This document shows, one piece after another, positions 1-7,524 of a stretch of 25,836 nucleotides of DNA; positions within the stretch are counted from its first letter, which is position 1; each line of letters starts with the position of its first letter. The notes beneath the pieces are model-generated. The model was not told the DNA's origin. It ran no database searches and saw only the letters and a list, made by a program, of their open reading frames with translations. A program made the translations under genes and the position numbers. Source of the stretch: Hofstenia miamia. Lineage: Eukaryota > Xenacoelomorpha > Acoela > Hofsteniidae. The stretch spans positions 1-25,836 of the forward strand of contig CABFPE010001648.1 of assembly GCA_900660155.1 (NCBI GenBank), written 5' to 3'.

Positions 1-204
1 ATTTTCACTCAGTTGAAAAGGTCAATAGAGTGCGAATTTAGCTGAGGACATAATGGTAATCAACAAAATGGAAAGGACATAATGGAGATCAACAAAAGCT
101 AAATTTTCACTCAGTTGAAAAGGTCAATAGAGTGCGAATTTAGCTGAGGACATAATGGTAATCAACAAAATGGAAAGGACATAATGGAGATCAACAAAAG
201 GTGT
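1..204. repeat. 102-bp tandem repeat, two copies
   Basis: Positions 1-102 and 103-204 are essentially the same 102-bp unit. Each unit holds two versions of a shorter motif, GGACATAATGG followed by ATCAACAAAA, about 28 bp apart. The array lies just beyond the stop codon of the Helitron gene, which is read on the minus strand, so it is on that element's 3' side. It may be subterminal repeats of the element or flanking satellite. The array runs off the left edge of the window, so the true copy number is unknown. Confidence 0.9.
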
Positions 205-233
205 TTCCCCGTGAACAGGTCTCAAGGGAAACA
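202..233. other. 8-bp stem hairpin on the 3' side of the Helitron gene
   Basis: TGTTTCCC (202-209) and GGGAAACA (226-233) are perfect inverted repeats with a 16-nt loop. This patch is richer in G and C than its surroundings. Helitrons are known for a short hairpin near the 3' end, but the usual CTRR end is not evident just after it, so calling it the terminator of transposition is only a possibility. Confidence 0.5.
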
Positions 234-256
234 AGAAGAAATCGAAAACATTGCAG

Positions 257-307
257 AATGGTAATCAACAAAATGGTAATCAACAAAATGGTTAAATCAA
301 AATTTAG
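257..307. repeat. short 15-bp direct repeats after the Helitron stop codon
   Basis: The motif ATGGTAATCAACAAA occurs twice back to back (about 258-287) and again in the 102-bp repeats at 52-67 and about 154-169. It forms the untranslated 3' flank of the Helitron gene. No AATAAA poly(A) signal is seen on the minus strand between 307 and 1. Confidence 0.7.
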
Positions 308-3300
308 TTAATGCTCACGTGGAACAGTGAGTTCTCCACATATAACCATAGTAGCCCCAGCATAGTCTTTCATTAAAATTGAACCAATCTCTGCAGATCT
401 TTGTATATTTGCACGACGCTCACGAATTACACTCTGCCACTGAAACTCTAAATCTCGTCTTTGCTCAATGTTTTCTCTGGAATCATAGTCTCCCGAAAAA
501 CCTGTAATATATGCGTACAGAGCCCAAGGACGACGATGGATAGGTCGCGTAAATTCAGCACCATGACCTGAATTGTGCTCATTTAATCTCCGTCTTAAAT
601 TACATGTTTCCCCAACATATTTCAACTCGGTGTTTTTTGTACTTACTAACAGATAACAATATCCTGCAGGTTGAGAAGGCAGCTCACGATGGAAAGGATT
701 GAAAATATGGTGTCTCTGCTCAACAACACGATTAACTGTTTGTTCATTACCTAACACTAAAGGCCGAGCCACCTTAAGCATTACTTCATCTGTATATGTA
801 TCCCATTGAGATGTTTTAGCGGCTAGTGTACTGATGGCTAACAATGTATCCTGCTTAGACCCAACAAATGTTAATCCTTCAAGAAATTTTACTCTTGACA
901 AAACAACAAGCAACTGTTCTTTCAACCATAGTTTATATTTGGAATTCAATAAGGAAAACTGTGTTGCTATATTTGGGATGGTATCCCCAATTACTTTATG
1001 AATAGTAGCAGCAACATAGTGCTTGAGTGGAAACTGTGTACGTCTTGCAATAGTTTGTCGCCTAATAAGACAAGATCTTGTAGTAATTTTACGAATAACA
1101 ACTTCTTGACAATTAGCCAAAATTTCATTATTAATAAGCCTGGTACCAGGTGGCGCAAACTTTACTGTTACAGTACATTCTTGACTATTGAATGACTCAA
1201 CAACACACAGTTGACCCTGAGTAAAATGTTTTGTTTGATCATTGTACGTTGCTCTCATTACAACACCTCTATAAATCAACAACTCTTGTTGTTCCAACAC
1301 ACAACGATTTATGAAAGGAACTATATTATCATCAGGTTCTACCCACACACTACCACCATCTCGACTTATTTCATCAACTGCTTTGGAAGAAAATATTTCA
1401 TTTTCATTTAAAGTACCCCGTATATTTCTGTGAAAACTTTCAACAGCTTCTTTTTCAGCACTTTTTTTACCAAACACTCTCAAAATATTGGAATCAGCAA
1501 GATCATTCCAAGTTGGCACAAAACAACAATTTAATGAAATAAGACTGCAAATTTCATTGACTTGATCATTGTTCAAACTACTCATTCGCAAATACTCAAT
1601 GCATTTTTGCAAATTACTGTCTAATGCACTGCGGACATAGTGCAATAATTTAAAGACTTTAAAGTTAGTTAACAATAAAGGACTATTCCAAATCAATGAA
1701 CCATTTACAGGCGGCAGCTGTTTATGATCACCAGAGGCCAAAACAAGAACACCACCCCACGGTGATTTATTACATTTCACATGCTGCAATACTAGGTTAA
1801 TAATTTCATACAACTCAGCACTAATTAATCCGATTTCTTCAATGGCAATTAATTCAAGTCGTTGTACATAAGCAAGTTTTAAAGGATCAGCAATCAAACG
1901 ACTAATTGTGGATTGTGCCAAGCCTTGTACAGAAATATTAGGTGATCTTTCATCAACTGGAATTGGAAACAACAAATGAATGTGTGCACCTCCGAATTCA
2001 GTAGATTTTTCGCCTGAAATAGAAGTAAAGATTGCATTTACACCTCTTGCGACTGCATAAGCAACTGCAGTTTTCAAAACATGAGTTTTACCTGAACCCG
2101 GAGGGCCACACAAAATCTTACCAAACACAAATGTATTTACACCAGATAGAAACTCATCAATTGAATTTTTAAACTCTTTTAAAGCTTCACTTTGCTCAAT
2201 AAATGACTCAAGTGATTGATTGTCAGCACGCTTAATACACGGAGTCCAGCTAATAGCATTACCTTCCAATAAGTCAACTTTACTTGGTATTTCAAAAATA
2301 TCATTTTTTGACAACAAAAACTCACACAATGTGTTACGGCGGTCCATCAACAATGTATTTAATTTTTCTGAAGCTTCTTCTTGAAGATTTCTTAACAAAA
2401 CAACAGGAGTTGCATTAAAGACCAACTGTTTTTCAACTATTGTACTATAAAACAATTCGAATGCATTTTTGAAAAGTCTATCAAAATTTTTTGAACCACC
2501 TGGAGTGAATTTTAACTCCTCAAGTACATACTTGCGAGTCAATTCATATGGGTCATTAAAGCCAAACCGTTCAAAGGCTTCAATGATTGAGCCACATTCA
2601 AATAAATCGATTTCTGTAATGTATTCTGTCATACTTAACAAAATATGAATTAAAAAACGTGATGGATTATTTGGCAAAACTCTAGGCAAAACAGGAACAG
2701 CACAATCTTTGCCAACATCAATAAAGCGATTGACCACAGAAGGGTCATTAATAGAATCAAGTACAAGCGTAATATTGTCAATTACCTGATTTTTGTCAGC
2801 ATCATCTGAAATTCGGGCAGAGAGATATGCATCTACCTGCTGAATTGCTGACTCACGGACTTTGATTAAACCACCTTCTCCATCAATCCATGGAGATTGC
2901 ATATAATCAACTTTTAAATGCTTCTCATGTGGACTGATAACAATGTTATTAACTTTCTCAGCTTTTAACTGAGTGCGTGTAAACCAGGCAAAATATTGCT
3001 TAGGATTGCCTATGACTGTCAACTCAGGTGGCCTAATGCCAAATTCCGTAATTTTATCCCGAGAATAATTTGAAACATCCCGATCACTTAAGAGAAGTTT
3101 TTGATTGTGATTAAAGCATCTATTTTGCGGCAAATTTAGCACGTCTTCTCTAACACGACAAGCTTCTGATTTGACATTACCAGCATTACCAGAAAATTCT
3201 TTTTGTCTTAAAACAACAACACCAGGTCTGCACTCCATTGGCAGAGTAGACACATGAATGAACTCAGTATTCTTAACAACATATGGCAAATCAAACAACC

Positions 3301-3817
3301 ACCAGATAGATTCACAATTTGACAGTGATCTACCACTTGGACCTTTGTGGACGGCATTATCATTAATTTTGACACCAGTAATTTTATTATTTTTTACAGC
3401 ATCAACTTCAGCTTCAATTTCGTCTTCGGTGAGAGCTTTAAATTTAATTTTAGCACGTTCCTCTACACCTGCAGCATACTTTGCAAGGTAGCGGGCAACA
3501 TTCACATCACTACAGATAAGAAGATTGCTACTGCTTAAAGTTAACGCAAACAAAAAAGGATTTGTTGGACAAAAATGTTCATGTCTAGAAGCAGGATAAG
3601 TATATTTCCCAGTACGAAGTTCGGCACAAATTTCATAAAAATCAAAGTCTAGGACCTTAACATCACCAAATTTCGAGTATCGACCGAAATAACCTGCTAA
3701 ATTGCATTTTACCAAAAGCTTCCAGACATCATCTGAGTGTTGCAATTCAAACTTTTCAAAAGCATACTCATTTGAATAATAACGTGGAACTCGACACACT
3801 TTTTTACCATCTCTAAT
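308..3817 (-). CDS. Helitron protein, downstream frame: Rep tyrosine motif, PIF1-family helicase, GIY-YIG nuclease
   Basis: This is the second frame of the rolling-circle transposase gene, entered by a -1 shift at the A8 run 3817-3824. Residues here count from the GTG at 3799. The Rep motif 3 RYLAKY carries the paired tyrosines Y104 and Y108. A PIF1/RecD-like helicase follows: Walker A GPPGSGKT at 565-572, a Walker B-like LIAIEEIG near 650-657, GDHKQLPP at 690-697, and late motifs near 929-941 and 963-975 (VVLSRVKF). A GIY-YIG nuclease domain lies at about 1046-1125, with YCYLL, YVGET, NLRRRLNEHN and a late LEFQWQ. Its order of motifs is closest to SLX1. The first ATG in this frame is codon 188, after the tyrosines, so independent initiation would lose Rep motif 3. 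Upstream the frame is closed by TAG at 3836-3838. The role would be to nick, unwind and transfer single-stranded transposon DNA in the nucleus. Confidence 0.9.
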   Translation of the reverse strand: MRDGKKVCRVPRYYSNEYAFEKFELQHSDDVWKLLVKCNLAGYFGRYSKFGDVKVLDFDFYEICAELRTGKYTYPASRHEHFCPTNPFLFALTLSSSNLLICSDVNVARYLAKYAAGVEERAKIKFKALTEDEIEAEVDAVKNNKITGVKINDNAVHKGPSGRSLSNCESIWWLFDLPYVVKNTEFIHVSTLPMECRPGVVVLRQKEFSGNAGNVKSEACRVREDVLNLPQNRCFNHNQKLLLSDRDVSNYSRDKITEFGIRPPELTVIGNPKQYFAWFTRTQLKAEKVNNIVISPHEKHLKVDYMQSPWIDGEGGLIKVRESAIQQVDAYLSARISDDADKNQVIDNITLVLDSINDPSVVNRFIDVGKDCAVPVLPRVLPNNPSRFLIHILLSMTEYITEIDLFECGSIIEAFERFGFNDPYELTRKYVLEELKFTPGGSKNFDRLFKNAFELFYSTIVEKQLVFNATPVVLLRNLQEEASEKLNTLLMDRRNTLCEFLLSKNDIFEIPSKVDLLEGNAISWTPCIKRADNQSLESFIEQSEALKEFKNSIDEFLSGVNTFVFGKILCGPPGSGKTHVLKTAVAYAVARGVNAIFTSISGEKSTEFGGAHIHLLFPIPVDERSPNISVQGLAQSTISRLIADPLKLAYVQRLELIAIEEIGLISAELYEIINLVLQHVKCNKSPWGGVLVLASGDHKQLPPVNGSLIWNSPLLLTNFKVFKLLHYVRSALDSNLQKCIEYLRMSSLNNDQVNEICSLISLNCCFVPTWNDLADSNILRVFGKKSAEKEAVESFHRNIRGTLNENEIFSSKAVDEISRDGGSVWVEPDDNIVPFINRCVLEQQELLIYRGVVMRATYNDQTKHFTQGQLCVVESFNSQECTVTVKFAPPGTRLINNEILANCQEVVIRKITTRSCLIRRQTIARRTQFPLKHYVAATIHKVIGDTIPNIATQFSLLNSKYKLWLKEQLLVVLSRVKFLEGLTFVGSKQDTLLAISTLAAKTSQWDTYTDEVMLKVARPLVLGNEQTVNRVVEQRHHIFNPFHRELPSQPAGYCYLLVSTKNTELKYVGETCNLRRRLNEHNSGHGAEFTRPIHRRPWALYAYITGFSGDYDSRENIEQRRDLEFQWQSVIRERRANIQRSAEIGSILMKDYAGATMVICGELTVPREH

Positions 3818-6800
3818 TTTTTTTGGCAGCGATACCTAGCTTTTTCGCATGAATGTGTTTGAATAGCAGAAACCTTAGAAGTAAAACTAACGAAATCATT
3901 ATTTCCTACTAAAGGAAAAATACCCATTTCATGAAATTGATGAAAAACATTATTGACACATGCTGATTGACCAGCAACCTTAAATTTCACCTCGTTTGAA
4001 TTCTTGTCATTGTTTGCACACCAAACAAGAGCATGAATATGAGGTAGATTCCCTTGTGAGTCTTGAAACTCATACCTATACCATAATTTTTTAATTTTAC
4101 CTAGTGGCTGTTCATCCGATTTCTCTATAAATTCCATCAAATAATGGGAAGCTCTCTCCCAAGCTAACGTAATCTCAACCATGGCGGACTGTACTTTCAT
4201 TTTAGTGTATTCATCTTGTGATATACCCGAAATTACATATTGCTCCCAATTATCATTTGTCCATCTTTTGACAGCTTCAAAGATTGGTTTTACACCTGGA
4301 TGTTCTGATTGATTGCAAGTCAAAGTTAAAAAGTACGTTGGGGATTCATTTGCAATCAAATGTGAAAGTTCATTTACGCATTTTCGCGAGTCTGCTACTT
4401 CGAAAGGAAGAATGGCTTCTTGGTCGCCAACCATAACTTGATTCTTGTTATCAGTGACTTCCTCAAACCCTCTAGTTAACACAATACGCGTGGGCTTACT
4501 AGACAAATCCAAATTAAAAATAACATCAAATGCATACTGAATGTATCTTGGATCAGTGGATGTCAAAAGTTCAGCATTAGCAATACGCGACAGAATTTGT
4601 TCTTTAATCCCAGCAAAACCTAATTTAGAATTTTCAGAAGTTCTTTTATACAAAAATTTAGGAATTGCACCAGTCACACTTCCGTCATGATTCATGTGCC
4701 AAAATATACTCGTAAAGAGCATTCCTTCAGGATAAACAATTGGAATAGACTTTCCTTTACATGTAGAAACAATGTTTTCAAAAAAACGTCTTGCGGCAAT
4801 TGTGGAATGAATTTTTTGTTGCTTACGGAAAAGCAATCCAATATTTTGGTTCAAAAGAACATGACCCTCAATATAATTTGTTTTTGAAAACACTGGAACA
4901 TCACCAGCATTAGAAAAAATAATTGGTTGAAGTTCTTCTTCATCTTCGGAATTGCCATCAACACCTCCGAAAGTCAAAAAATTTTCAAAAGGTTGAGCAG
5001 CATTTTCACGTTCCATTTCCATGTCTGTATCAACAACATCTTCATTTACAACATCTGACAAAATTGAACTTGATGGACGTGGCTGAGTGCGCATATTTTG
5101 AATAACAACAGGCCGAGGTACAACATTCACATGAAACTCACTGCTATATGCAGATAAGATGTCATTACTGTGTTTTCTACACAAACCCGCAAAGCAGTCT
5201 TCCCGCGGACAAGAATACATCAACTTCAAATTACAAGGAGCATATGGCCCAATGCTTAAATCAGAATCCAATAAACTAGCTTGTATTTCTCGTGAATAAC
5301 AACATTTTTTGTCTGAACAAGCTTTTTCTCGAATTAAATGTATATGATGTACATTACAAGACATAATAGTTTGGCCTCCAATGTAGGACATGTAATTTGA
5401 TTTTAACTTTTCGAAACTAACGTTTTCAACAGCAATATACATAACAATACGCCAATTTCGGCGTGTTATCTCACAGATATCGTTTTCACATTTTACTGGC
5501 AGACAACCATGTTTCAACTGCCACCATTTTATACATTCAATATCTGATTCTGAATAAACATGTCTATAGTTATTATGAGAATTAGAAATTGATGCAATTG
5601 CAAATAACTTATCATTACAAACAATAACTTTAGGAAGAGGCGCAGCTTGCCTCATACTTGATAAGCTTTCTGTAGTATATAACACAATGCAATTAACAGC
5701 AGAAATATCAGCTTCTGCAAAATGATCATTTACAAAAACAAGTAAATTATTGCGGCGCCGGCATTTTAGTGTAACAGTAAATGGTACAGTACCCAACATA
5801 TATGCTACATCCTCAAAATGACATGAATGATCAGTAGATGAACTGATAAACAATTTGCAAATTTGATCAAGGAATTTAAGAGATACATAATTACATACAT
5901 AATTACGTTTTCTTTTGAAAACATTTTGATAAAAATACAATACACATGCTTTCAACCAATTATGGGTAATATTTTGACTAATGTCTTTGAAAGACAAGGA
6001 TGTACTTTGGAAAAGTACAATAAATAAATTATAGCAAAGATTATATATAAACGATTGATGTGAAAATTTAAAATTTGGTTGGTATGGCATAGAACAAAAT
6101 CCATTAGAATCAAAACTTAAAATGACCCGAGAGGGGAGCTCAATAACGAGATTAGGATTTACGCGATTTATTGATGGCACTTGGCTTTCAAATATATCAC
6201 ATTCAATTTGACTTTGATTAAGAGCAATATTGTGTGATCCATTTTCATCAACATCACTATTATTAAAAGAAACCATAGCTTCGTCTAAATTTTCACTGGG
6301 CAAACTTAAACATGACTTGTCTATATTAATTTTAACAGTACAATTACCAGTAGAGAGGGCAATAGAATCAATTAGGCTAACATTCGTTGACCCTTCTAAG
6401 GACTTTTCAACATCACTACTTGAAATTATAACATGTGGGTTTACGAAAAAATCAGGAGCATCTTCAGGAAAATCAATTCCTGCACGCGATGAAACATTGT
6501 CAACTACATCGGGTCTATTTCGTAGAATCAAATTTTCTGATAGCATTTGAATATGTGAATGCTTATCAAAGCGCGGCTTGTTTGATAAACTGCATGAACT
6601 GAGACCTGAGTAGCCACCACGTTCCTCATACAATTTCCAGCTGTGTGTGGCATAGCCAACTTTACCCGGATGTAATACATGCGAATGAATTGTAGCTGGA
6701 CCTAATCGGTCTGCATGTGGCGAAGGAATTGTTTCTATAACAGGGTTTCGAGGAACATGAACAAGTTTTAAATTTGAACCTTTAGTGTGCATTTTGCAAG

Positions 6801-7524
6801 TTAGTATACACAAACCATGCTCAATATCATAACACAAAGACGGATTAACATGAATTGATCCTAACACCGTTATATTACCTCTGCTCCAATCTTCACGGAG
6901 CCCTTGAAAATTTGCTTGATAGTTAGCTTTAAAATGCTTATAAGAAGGATCAAATTTTGGCAAATAATGACAAAATGGAATTTTACCTGCTCTTTCAATA
7001 AATTCATGTTCGCCCATAGGGCATTTTACTGTTCGTGCTGGGTACTGATTTAAACATTTAACAAAATCGGCGGCTTTATAAGTACCCATTAATGCTTTAA
7101 AATTGATAATATCCTTTGTGACATCAATAAATATAGGCGGAGTGCTTAAACATTCCTTAATGCAATTCGGCAGCTGAAAATTAATATGTTGCCAATTTAA
7201 CCGCAGAGTTGCAGGAATACATTGCCAAAATTTTTTGGCTAAATTTTCAGACAAATTTTCGCAACATTTAAAAAGAAATGTGTACAGTGCAGAGCACCAT
7301 CCGACATTCCAATTGCATTGTTTGGTTTGAACGAAGGCAGCACAAAATTCACATAAACTTATAGAAGTCATACCATGCAGATCCTTTGCTTTAAATGCAA
7401 GACAGTGATGAAATACTACGGACTCGATTTGCACCTCTTGAAGTGAAACATGCGCACGTCGACATCCATAACAATCATCAACATTAGAAGGAATATCAGT
7501 CACAACACATAATGGTTCAACATC
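3709..7524 (-). CDS. Helitron protein, exon 4, upstream frame: zinc-binding regions and HUH Rep nuclease motifs 1-2
   Basis: This is the main exon of the transposase. It opens at a splice acceptor (TTATTAG, 7525-7531) with codons GAT GTT GAA in phase with the upstream exons. There is no ATG between the upstream in-frame stop and about 7371, which supports entry by splicing. Near the start are CYGC and CEFC Cys pairs. A later CPREDCFAGLC cluster suggests another zinc site. The region around YPEGMLFTSIFW and GAIPKFL is typical of the animal Helitron_like_N domain. Rep motif 1 is FLTLTCN (codons near 4332-4312). The metal-binding HIH of motif 2 lies at 4041-4033 in LPHIHALVW. The Cys/His cluster THSCEKARYRC follows and leads into the A8 run at 3817-3824. 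Past that run the frame continues only to a stop at 3709. Catalysis therefore needs the other frame. The middle third (about residues 330-700) is not recognisable to me. Confidence 0.9.
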   Translation of the reverse strand, partial: DVEPLCVVTDIPSNVDDCYGCRRAHVSLQEVQIESVVFHHCLAFKAKDLHGMTSISLCEFCAAFVQTKQCNWNVGWCSALYTFLFKCCENLSENLAKKFWQCIPATLRLNWQHINFQLPNCIKECLSTPPIFIDVTKDIINFKALMGTYKAADFVKCLNQYPARTVKCPMGEHEFIERAGKIPFCHYLPKFDPSYKHFKANYQANFQGLREDWSRGNITVLGSIHVNPSLCYDIEHGLCILTCKMHTKGSNLKLVHVPRNPVIETIPSPHADRLGPATIHSHVLHPGKVGYATHSWKLYEERGGYSGLSSCSLSNKPRFDKHSHIQMLSENLILRNRPDVVDNVSSRAGIDFPEDAPDFFVNPHVIISSSDVEKSLEGSTNVSLIDSIALSTGNCTVKINIDKSCLSLPSENLDEAMVSFNNSDVDENGSHNIALNQSQIECDIFESQVPSINRVNPNLVIELPSRVILSFDSNGFCSMPYQPNFKFSHQSFIYNLCYNLFIVLFQSTSLSFKDISQNITHNWLKACVLYFYQNVFKRKRNYVCNYVSLKFLDQICKLFISSSTDHSCHFEDVAYMLGTVPFTVTLKCRRRNNLLVFVNDHFAEADISAVNCIVLYTTESLSSMRQAAPLPKVIVCNDKLFAIASISNSHNNYRHVYSESDIECIKWWQLKHGCLPVKCENDICEITRRNWRIVMYIAVENVSFEKLKSNYMSYIGGQTIMSCNVHHIHLIREKACSDKKCCYSREIQASLLDSDLSIGPYAPCNLKLMYSCPREDCFAGLCRKHSNDILSAYSSEFHVNVVPRPVVIQNMRTQPRPSSSILSDVVNEDVVDTDMEMERENAAQPFENFLTFGGVDGNSEDEEELQPIIFSNAGDVPVFSKTNYIEGHVLLNQNIGLLFRKQQKIHSTIAARRFFENIVSTCKGKSIPIVYPEGMLFTSIFWHMNHDGSVTGAIPKFLYKRTSENSKLGFAGIKEQILSRIANAELLTSTDPRYIQYAFDVIFNLDLSSKPTRIVLTRGFEEVTDNKNQVMVGDQEAILPFEVADSRKCVNELSHLIANESPTYFLTLTCNQSEHPGVKPIFEAVKRWTNDNWEQYVISGISQDEYTKMKVQSAMVEITLAWERASHYLMEFIEKSDEQPLGKIKKLWYRYEFQDSQGNLPHIHALVWCANNDKNSNEVKFKVAGQSACVNNVFHQFHEMGIFPLVGNNDFVSFTSKVSAIQTHSCEKARYRCQKKLEMVKKCVEFHVIIQMSMLLKSLNCNTQMMSGSFW
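3817..3835 (-). other. A8 slippery run: -1 frameshift site or single-base lesion
   Basis: On the minus strand the codons CAA AAA AAA are followed by TTA in the first frame and, after slipping back one base, by ATT AGA GAT in the second. The -1 reading restores the conserved Helitron stretch between Rep motifs 2 and 3 (C-x-K-K ... VCRVP). The two frames overlap by 127 nt, from the TAG at 3836-3838 to the first-frame stop at 3709. A-AAA-AAA is a slippery heptamer, but I see no strong hairpin downstream. Confidence 0.6.

Noticed and set aside
998-1411. Short plus-strand ORFs opposite the helicase region
   Set aside because: They lie antisense to a strongly supported conserved protein and show no domain or compositional sign of coding.
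308-3799. Downstream Helitron frame as an independently translated helicase gene starting at 3799
   Set aside because: The codon at 3799 is GTG inside a conserved stretch (KKVCRVP), the frame is open further upstream through the A8 run, and the first ATG comes only after the Rep tyrosines.
7501-7503. GTG at 7503 as the start of the Rep protein
   Set aside because: Eukaryotic initiation at GTG is rare; the open frame extends to a splice acceptor at 7525 that joins in phase to three upstream exons with an ATG and TATA box.
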